Positions 8,612-17,700 of a DNA stretch of 49,175 nt are shown one piece after another. Below the pieces are notes generated by a model. The model did no database searches and had not been told where the DNA came from. It saw only the letters and a program-made list of their open reading frames with translations. A program made the position numbers and the translations under genes. Source of the stretch: Kiritimatiellia bacterium (lineage in GTDB: Bacteria; Verrucomicrobiota; Kiritimatiellia; RFP12; JAAYLN01); contig JAGCUY010000072.1 in NCBI GenBank assembly GCA_017962605.1, positions 1-49,175 on the forward strand. The letters run 5' to 3'. Every line of letters begins with the position of its first letter. Positions within the stretch are counted from its first letter, which is position 1.

Positions 8612-8640
8612 TTGACATTCCAATGGGAATTTGGGAGAAT
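8612..8640 (+). promoter_or_regulatory. Promoter of the giant protease gene (TTGACA-N17-GAGAAT)
   Basis: A consensus TTGACA (8612-8617) and GAGAAT (8635-8640) have a 17-base spacer that itself contains the dyad ATTCC-AATG-GGAAT, a possible operator. A second candidate (TTGTTT 8656-8661, TAATTT 8679-8684) lies nearer the gene. Either gives a leadered mRNA with the GGAGGAA site at 8695-8701. Confidence 0.6.
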
Positions 8641-8706
8641 TTCAGATGGTGCAAATTGTTTGCACCGACATTGAATTTTAATTTTCCACATTCGGAGGAA
8701 GAGACA

Positions 8707-11700
8707 ATGACTATGAAGAGCAGACTCGCTGGACAGACTGGCCTCGCGTGGCGGGGGCTTTTGGCTTTCGCCATGTGCGCGTTGATTACCACGCGCGCGG
8801 CGGGCGCAACTAGAATTGCGGCCGGAGCCACCGAGGCGGTGGACGGCGCGCCAACGGCAAGCGCCACGCAGGACGGCGGGTCGCAGCAGGTGACCTACCG
8901 CTTCTCGAAGCCTTCCGTCTTCGTGGCGGCCGACGGCATCGCCGACATCAGCATGGCGGGCGTCGAGAACTTCGCCGACGCCGGTGCGCCGTCGCTTCCG
9001 GTGATGGCAGTGCGCATCGCCATCCCGCAGGGGAAGACCGTGGCGGGCGCCAAGGTCATGGCCCTTTCCGCCGCCCCGGTCGCGACGGGCGTGACGCTGC
9101 GCCACGCCGAGCGCCAGGTGCGCCCGATGGCCGGCGCCTTCTTCGCCTCGACGCCCCGCAACGAGGACATCTACGGCTCCGATGCCACCTACCCGGCGGA
9201 GATCGGGTCCGAGGGCCATGTCGCCTACAAGAACGGCGTCGCCTTCTACGAGCTTGTCGTCACGCCCGTCTTCTACAAGCCGGTCAGCGGCGAAGTGGGA
9301 TACTACCCCGAGATTGTCGTGAGCCTCGAGTTCGCCTCGACGGTGCGGCGCTCGTTCGCGACGGCGGGCGGCGTGGACGACGCGACGATGCCCTTCGTGC
9401 CGACGGAGGCGCGGCGCGCGGCCGTGGCCGAGTTGGTCGACAACCCGGCGGTCGTTTCCTCATACGCCGGCCAGACGAGGGTGCGCGGCCGCTCCAGCGC
9501 AACGGCGCCCCTTGAGGGCGATGACGAGGGAACAGGCGAGACGGGCGGCGAGGAGTCTTCGGACGAGGGAGACGAGGGAAGCCCGATTTTCAAGAAGCCG
9601 ACGCTGCCTTGCACGGCGGCTGAATCCTACCGGCACGTGGTGATTTCGAGCGGGACCGTGGCCGATGCGGCGCGGGCGCTGGTGATGTATCGCCGCAAGA
9701 CCGGCACGACGTCGACGCTGGTGACGGTTGCCGACATCATGAAGGTTTACGCCTACGGCGGCGACACGCAGGCGATGATCCGCGAGTTCATCCGCGACGC
9801 CTACAAGAACTGGGGCACCGAATACGTGGTGCTGGCCGGCGACACTTCCGTCGTGCCGGTTCGCCTCCTCTACGGCGAGGCAGGCGGCGACGTAGGGAGC
9901 ATTCCTTCGGATCTCTACTACCAGTGCCTCGACGGCGACTTCGACGGCAATGGCAACGGCATCTACGGCGAACTCGATGACGGTCCGGATGGAGAGATGC
10001 CCGACCTCTATGCCGAAGTGAAGATCGGGCGCGTCTCCGCGCAGACCCCCGAGGAATTCCGCAACTGGTTCTCGAAGATGCTCAAATACGACGAGGACGT
10101 GGCGGCCAGGAAGTCCTACACCCGCGGGTCGCTCTTCACGGCGGAATACGCCGGCCCATACGATTGGTGCATCTCCGCGCCGCTAATGGAGCAGATCCGC
10201 CAGGGCACGAGCTACCGGGGGCTGAACGACGGCTACGAGGCATACGGCTTCATGGACGTTCCCGAACTCTTCGACGAGGAGAGCATGCAGACGCTCTACG
10301 ACAAGGATTCGAACGAGGCCTGGGACGGGACGTCCGTGGTGGCAGCCCTCAACACTGGCGCCGGGGTCTCCGTCATCAACCACATGGGCCACAGCAGCCC
10401 GTCCAGCAACATGCGCCTGTCGATCTCCGATGTTGACGGCCTCGTGAACGAGAACCCCTTCTTCGTCTATTCGCAGGGTTGCGACGCCGGCGCATTCGAC
10501 AAGGACTGCATCGCCGAGCACTTCACCACCTCGACGAAGTTCGGCGCCTTCGCCGGCGTCTGGAACTCCCGCTACGGATGGTATTCCTTCAACCAAACGC
10601 AACTTCTGCCGAGCGGCTCCAGCCAGCGCTACCAGCGCCGCTTCTGGGATGCCGTCTTCCGCGACGGCCACCGCGAACTCGGCTACGCCAACATGCTCTC
10701 GCACGAGCGCAACGCCGCCAACGCCAGAAACGGCGACACCATGCTCTGGTGCTACTACGAGACGACCCTCTTCGGCGACCCCATGCAGCAGCTCTGCGGC
10801 CCGGAGAACGTCGTGACTCTCGACCGCGAGGCATACCTGACCGACGGGACGATGGCCATCACCTACACGACCGCCACCCGCGCCGAATCCTTCACCGCCA
10901 CCGTCACGGCCTACGTGGGCGACTCCTCCGATGTCCGCGCCGCCGTGGACGTCGAACTGCCGTTCGCCTACACCGTTGAGGGCGTGAAGTCCGCCTACAC
11001 CAACAGCCTGGCGGTCTCCGCCCTTGGCGCGGAGCATGGCGACGTGATCATCGTGACCATCGTCGAGGAGCCGGCGGGGGCCGCAATCGCGGACGTCGAT
11101 GACATCCCGCCGGTATTCACGGAAGTCAGCCTGCGCAACACCGACGTCGGCGTCGTCGCGGCGAACTGGACCACCGACGAGGAAACTCTTTGCGCCTACT
11201 ACATGGAAGACACCGCCCCATTTGAGAACCCCGATTGCTATGAGGGCGAAGAATACGCCACCGCGCATTCGCTGACACTCGAAGACGTCGCGAAGGGGCT
11301 CTACTACGTCCGCATCCTCGCGGAGGACAAGGCCGGCAACACCAACGTCTGGAACTCCGCCGACCCCACTGCCACAGTCGCCGTCGCCGACAAGGACGAA
11401 TATGGCATCGTGATGATATCCGACCGGGCCGTCCGCGCCGCCTGGGACATGGAGCGCGACACCGCCGGCTGGACGACCGACAACCCGGACTGCTGGCAGC
11501 TCGGAACGCCTACATACGGGCCCGAGAACGCCTCCCGCTGCTGGGGCACCGTCCTTAACGGCCGCTATTTCGACGGCGCCAACGCCTCCCTCGTCTCGCC
11601 GGCCGTTTCCGTGCGCTCCACTCCGGCAATCGTCTTCCGCCAGTGGTATTCGATTCTCGAGACGCCGTCCGGACTGGGCAACAACGTCGGCGCCGACTAC

Positions 11701-14700
11701 GGCGCAATCGAAGTAATGGCCATCCCCGCCGATTCCACAGCGAACTCCGGTTCCGATGGCGTGTGGATCAACGCCGCCCAGTTCGCCAGCGCCGCGATTG
11801 AGGGCAACCTCGTCCGTGGGGAAAGCGACGGCTGGGAAACCGTCCGCATTCTCCTCCCGTCGGACTTTGAGAACAAGAACATCCGCATCCGCTTCCGCTT
11901 TGTCTCGGACGACTATCCGGCCAGCCGGCATCCGGCAGACTACCCGGCGGCCGGCGTCGGCAACCCCGCAGGATGGTATGTCGACGGCGTCCAGTTCCTC
12001 GACGTCCCCAACGATCCAGGCACAATAATATCCGCAGTTCCGGCCGATGGCAGCGAAGTCCTCTACGTGAAGCCGGGCGAGACGACCTCCTTCAAGCTTG
12101 AGACCTTCAACGTCGGCTCTGAGCCGATCATCGTTCCGGCGGGCGGCGCAAGCCTCTCCGTGGCGGCCTCCGGCGTTGCGGCCGGCGCGGTTACGCTTGA
12201 CAACGGCTCGCCCGCCCCCGCCACCTACGGCACCATCGGCGCCTGCGCCACCGTCCCAGCGGCCGAGACCTTCTCGCTCACGGTCGCGCCAACCGTCCCC
12301 GTCGGCACGGCCATCACATTGTCGCAGACCATCAACGCGGCAGGCGGCCAGACCTTCAGCGCCGCGACGCTTGTCCGCGTCGTCGCGCCGACCGCAGTCT
12401 CGGGCACGGTCCTCCAGCCCACAGGCAACCCCGTCGTCAACGCGACCGTCACCGTCAGCGCCTCCGACGCCAACTACACCTGCGTCACCGACGCCAACGG
12501 CGAATGGGAAATCGGCGGACTCGCGACCAACTCCATCGTCCGGGTCGCCGCCTCCTACGGCTTGGCCAAAACGGACGCCATCGCCAATTCTCCTGACGAC
12601 TCCGTGGCGCTTGAGCTCCCGCTGGCCGAAATGCACCTCTCGACCAACGAAATCGTCGTCTCCGCCCTCGTCACCAACTATCCGGGCGGCGCAGCCCTTA
12701 GCGTGAACTCCCTCACCATTGCCAACACCTTTGACCTCGCCGCCCTCGACGGCAATGTCGGCCCGTCAGAAGACCTCACTTACTCCATAACCGGCTACCT
12801 TGACGACAACGAAGAGGAGCTTCCGTGGTTCCACCTCGAAAGCTCGCCATTCGGTTCGATTGCCCCTGGTGCCAGCGACACCATTGCCTTCTCGCTTATC
12901 CCGTCCGCAGCCGACCCGACGGCCAGGAACACCATCAGGCTCGAAATCAGTGGCAACGGCTGGAACAGCGACGTTGAGACAGTCACCATCACGTTGGACG
13001 CCTGGGACGACGTCCAGCTCCTCCCGGCCGGAACGGAAGGCACCGACATTTTGAATGTCATGCCCGAAACCGCAACCTACACCTTCTTCGGTGAGGAACT
13101 CGGCGGCATCACAAACGAATACACCTACCTCTTCAAGAACTGCAATGACCGCGACGCCACCTTGGAGTATCGGCCCGACGCCAACTTGGGCGAGGGCGAA
13201 ATAGGCCTGCTCACCTTCAAGTTGCGCAACCCCTCCGAATATGAGGAAATCTCGCTCTTTGAAGGCACGGTGACGGCCACCGGCGCCAAGATCCTCTGCG
13301 ACGACCCGGCGGTCTGCGACCCCGCGGTCACCAATTACATTGGCGCGAACGTCGCCGTCTGGAAGGGCATATCGCCCCTGACGACGTCCGCTTGCCTGGC
13401 GCCCGTTCCCGTAATAATGGAAGGCGCCACCGCCAACTTCCTCGTCAGCGGCTGGGCGTATCACAACTCCTCCTCCAACTGGCAGGAAATCGCCTTCACG
13501 GTCGTCAACGAAAGCTACACCGCCGTCACGGGCGCCGTGCAGGCGGTCAACTTCTTCCCGGCAGAACCGCTGGGGGCAACCAACCTCGTTCCTTTCGCGC
13601 GCATCACCGCAACGGATGCCACAGGGAACGCGTATGAAGGCAACTTCTCGTCTGCCATTAAGTCGTATCTGATCTCGGGCCTCGTTCCCGGAACCAAATA
13701 CTGGCTCCACGCCGAAGTGCCTCTGAATAGCACGGCGGTCCTGCCCTTCGGCCACCTCGTCACCGTCAGCGACGAGAACTACGCCGAAAACATCATCGGC
13801 AGGGACTACGGCGCGGCCTCCGGCCACCTCGCCCTCTCCGGTGTGTTGGTTGACGACACCGACACTGGCGACGGCGACGACTTCATCGACTGCGGCGAAA
13901 CAATCCGCATCTACCCTGAATTCTTTGTCGACAGCAGCCACGCTGTGAACGGCATCCGCGCCAAACTCACGCTTCCTGACGCCTTCGAGCGCCCGGACTG
14001 CATGGCGATCGTCGCCGGCAAGGACGAGGTCGAGACCGGCACCGAAACCATCTGGAGCGGCAACACCGCCTACTTGCTTGGCGAGGGCGAAGACTGCTTC
14101 GAGGTAACGGTCGATGCCAACGCCGTCGATGGCGACTACCAGCGCTTCCTGCTTGAAGTCTGGGAGGACACCCAAGACGCCGAGCCCAAGCACTGGTTCT
14201 TCGACTTCGCGCTCGTTGTCACGCCGCGCTTCTCGCTTGGCGGAACCGTGCTCACCGCCGACGGTGATGCCGTCGAGGGCGTCGAGCTCTCGCTGACGGG
14301 CCTTGACGACGGTTCAGAAGTCTCGGCGAAAACAGTTGCCGATTCCGAGACTGGCGAATTTGTCTTCTTCGGCCTGCCGGCCGGCCAATACGAAGTGGCC
14401 GTGACCGCCCTGCCGGAAGGCTACTTGGCGAATCCTGCGGCCGTGACGAACACGCTCACAAACGCGGACATCCTCGACATCGCCATCGCCCTTGACGAGT
14501 GGGGCCTCTCCCCCGCCGGCGACGGCTACGACCCCGCCGGCGGCACCGGCTTCGGCGCAATCTCCCTCACCGTTCCCGAAGGCCAGGCGACCAACGCCAC
14601 CTTCTCCCTGACGGCGAACTCCGGAGGCGGCGACATCGAGGTGAAGATTGTCTATGACCGCACCACCTCCGAAGTGCTCACGCGCGCCGACATTGAAAGG

Positions 14701-17700
14701 GCGACGGCATCCGCAAGGGATTCGCTGGCCGCAACGCTCGGTTCCGACTGGACGGCGCTCGACCCAGAGTCCTTCAGCGACACCGAATTCGAGTTCGTCT
14801 TCAAGGACGGCACCACAGTCGCGGAGCGCGACGCCTTCCTGGCGCGGCGTGGCCTGGCGGCGAAATACCACTTCAAGACCATCCCGGCCTCGATAGCGGT
14901 TCCAGGCGCCACCACGGCGTCGCTCGCCTCGGCGGCCCTCGCCAACGCGCCGCAGGCATTCGCCGGCGCCGAGGATTCCGACATCCTCGTCTCTGCGCAG
15001 CCCGCAGTCAAGGGCGCCGGGGCCAATGCCTTCGTCCCGGACGACACCCTCTATCCCGAGCAGTGGGCCCTTTCCAACAGGCGCCAGACCGGCGGCACCT
15101 TTGGCGTTGACATCGGCGCGCCGGCCGCCTGGAACTACGCGGGAACGACCGGCTCGCGCGACGTTCTCGTTGCCGTGACCGACACCGGCATCGCCTTTGA
15201 CCACCCCGACCTCGCCGGCAACTGGTCCGGACTCGGCTGGAACTACGTCGCCGACGACGAGAACTGCTCCGACAACGAAGGCCACGGCACGCATGTGGCC
15301 GGCATCATCGGCGCCGTCGGCGGCAACGGCTTCGGCGTCTGCGGCGTGAACTGGCATATCAGCCTCATGTCGCAGCGCGTGTCGCACATATCTCCATCCA
15401 GCGGCAGGTCGGAGTGGGCCTCATCCGCGCAAATCGCCCGTTCCTTCGAGGACGCCTACCTCGCCGGCGCGGCGGTCAACAACAACTCCTGGGGCGGCCC
15501 CTTCTACTCCGACATTCTCTTCCGCACCATGAAGAAGGCGCAGGAATACGGGATGCTCTTCGTCTGCGCCGCCGGCAACGAGGGCGCGGATCTCGACATC
15601 ACGCCGTCCTACCCGGCGTCCTACGCGCAGCTGCTGGACAACGTGATCGTAGTTGCCGCCACGGACCATGACGGCTACCTCGCCTCCTTCTCCAACTGGA
15701 GTCCGAAGCACGTCCATCTCGCCGCCCCCGGCGAGGGCATCATCTCCACAGGCATCTCGCAGAGCAACGGCGGCGCGGCCGCCCTGGCTGGAGGCGTTCT
15801 CGCCGACCCCGGAAACTACGTGGAGAAGAGCGGCACCTCCATGGCGTCGCCGTATGTGGCCGGCGCGGCGGCCTTCCTCAAGGCCGTTTCGCCCAACTCC
15901 TCCTACGGCTTCATCCGCGACGCCATCCTCAACGGCGTCCGCGTTGACCCGCTGCTGGCCGACTACGTTTCCACCTCCGGCCACCTCGACCTCGAGATGT
16001 CCACGCGCCTCCTCGGCGCCAACTGGCTCCGCTTCGGCACGGCTTCGGATGCGCCGCTCGCGCTCACGACGAACATCACGGTCGCGGCTGGGCAGACCGT
16101 TTCGCTGCCGCTCCTCGTGAACGACGCGCCGATTCTCCGCGCGGGCGCGTATTCCGCTAATATTAAGGTGACAGGCGACGCGTCGCTTACCGTTCCCGTA
16201 ACCCTCACCGTGACCCCGGCTCCAATTGCCGAGATCGCATCGTGCGACGTCGTCGCCGAGGAAAACGAGGATGGCATCCACACCTACGGCGAAGAGGTCA
16301 CCCTCGCGATCACCCTGCGCAACACCGGCTCCACGCGCTTCCGCAACGTCACCGCCACACTGTGCGATGCCGGCGGAACCGCCATCGCCGGCGCCGAGCA
16401 TTCCTACGGCTACCTCGGCGGGCTCTCCACCACGCTTCCCGGCGAGTTCACCGTGACCCTGCCGTCCACCGGCACCGAGGCCAACTTCAGGCTGCTTGTC
16501 TTTGACAACGGCACCCAGGTCGCCGACCTCCCGGTCGAGATTCCGCTCTTCACCGGCACCGTCCTCGCCGTCAATGTGACCGACGCCTCCGGCGCCGCCG
16601 TCGAGGGCGCGGAGGTCGAACTACTCGGTTCCGTTGCCGCGTGCGGCACGACAGGCGCGGACGGCGTCGCCAAGCTCGCAGTCGCCGCAGGCGCGTCCGC
16701 CTGCACGCTGCGCGTGACGGCCGACGGCTTCGCCCGCCATGAGGACGACTTCTTCGACCCGACCGTCGCGACCGCCACGGTAGCCCTCTCCAACGCCACG
16801 CTGGAGCCTGCGGCGAACGTCCTCGCGCTCCGCGTCCCCGTTGGGATGTCGCTCGCCACCAACCTAGCAGTCTCCGCGACTACGTCCGACGGCACGCCGC
16901 TTGAAGTGACCCTCGCCCTTGCGCCGCGAGCCAAGATCGCAGTCTTCGACGACCAGGACAACAGCGCCTTCCTCGTTTCGCGTCTGCGGAACATGGGCTT
17001 TGACGTGTCCTACTTCCCGGAGAACTACATCTACGCCGTCTATAACTACGGCGCGAAAGAGGACTCCGAAATCGTCCAGGCCCCGCGCTACACCTGGGAT
17101 GACGCGGCGATGCTGCCCTACGACGCCATCATCGCCATCCCGTCAGGCGTGAACGGCACCGGCCGCCGCCTCGCACCCGTCGAGCAGGATGCCTATGAAA
17201 CCTTCGTCGCGCGTGGCGGACGCCTGATATTCTCCGGCGTCACCCCGCTCGCTTCGCCTGACAACATGGGAATGGCTGGCCTCGTCGGATTCACCGCCGA
17301 CGCATGCTCGGTCGTCGAGGTCGCCGCCACGGCGGCCGTGGCCGGCACGGGCTGCCCCGGCGCGCCATTCGTCGAACTGTCCGCCGGCGACCTCTTCGCT
17401 TCCGACTCCGGGGAATACGACTCCTCCCTCGCGGCGACGTTCGTATCTGGAGAATGCCTAGCCGAGGCCGATGACGCCAACGCCCCCGTCGCCAAGATCT
17501 ACGCCTCCGACAGAAACGAACTCGGCGGCCAGATCCTCCTCTGGAATGGCAACGCCACCGGCTGGCAGCGCGACGGCGCGGCCCTCGACATCCTCCGCGG
17601 CTACCTCTACGAAGAGTTCTACGAAGGCACCCTGCCCGAATGGCTATCCATTTCTGGCGCGGGGACCACGCTCTCCATCGCCAGCGGGTCTAAGGAAACT

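Noticed and set aside
6581..8623. Long open frame (680 codons) on the minus strand across the ABC-F gene
   Set aside because: It is an antisense shadow of high-GC codon usage; its protein is low-complexity Gly/Ala/Arg with no motif, while the plus strand has full ABC-F motifs.
8623..8706. Upstream start for the giant protease
   Set aside because: It would place 28 residues before the signal peptide; ATG 8707 has a GGAGGAA ribosome site and follows the promoter.
10183..12636. Long minus-strand open frame (817 codons) inside the giant protease gene
   Set aside because: Same GC-rich shadow effect; no domain, no ribosome site, and the plus strand is clearly coding here.
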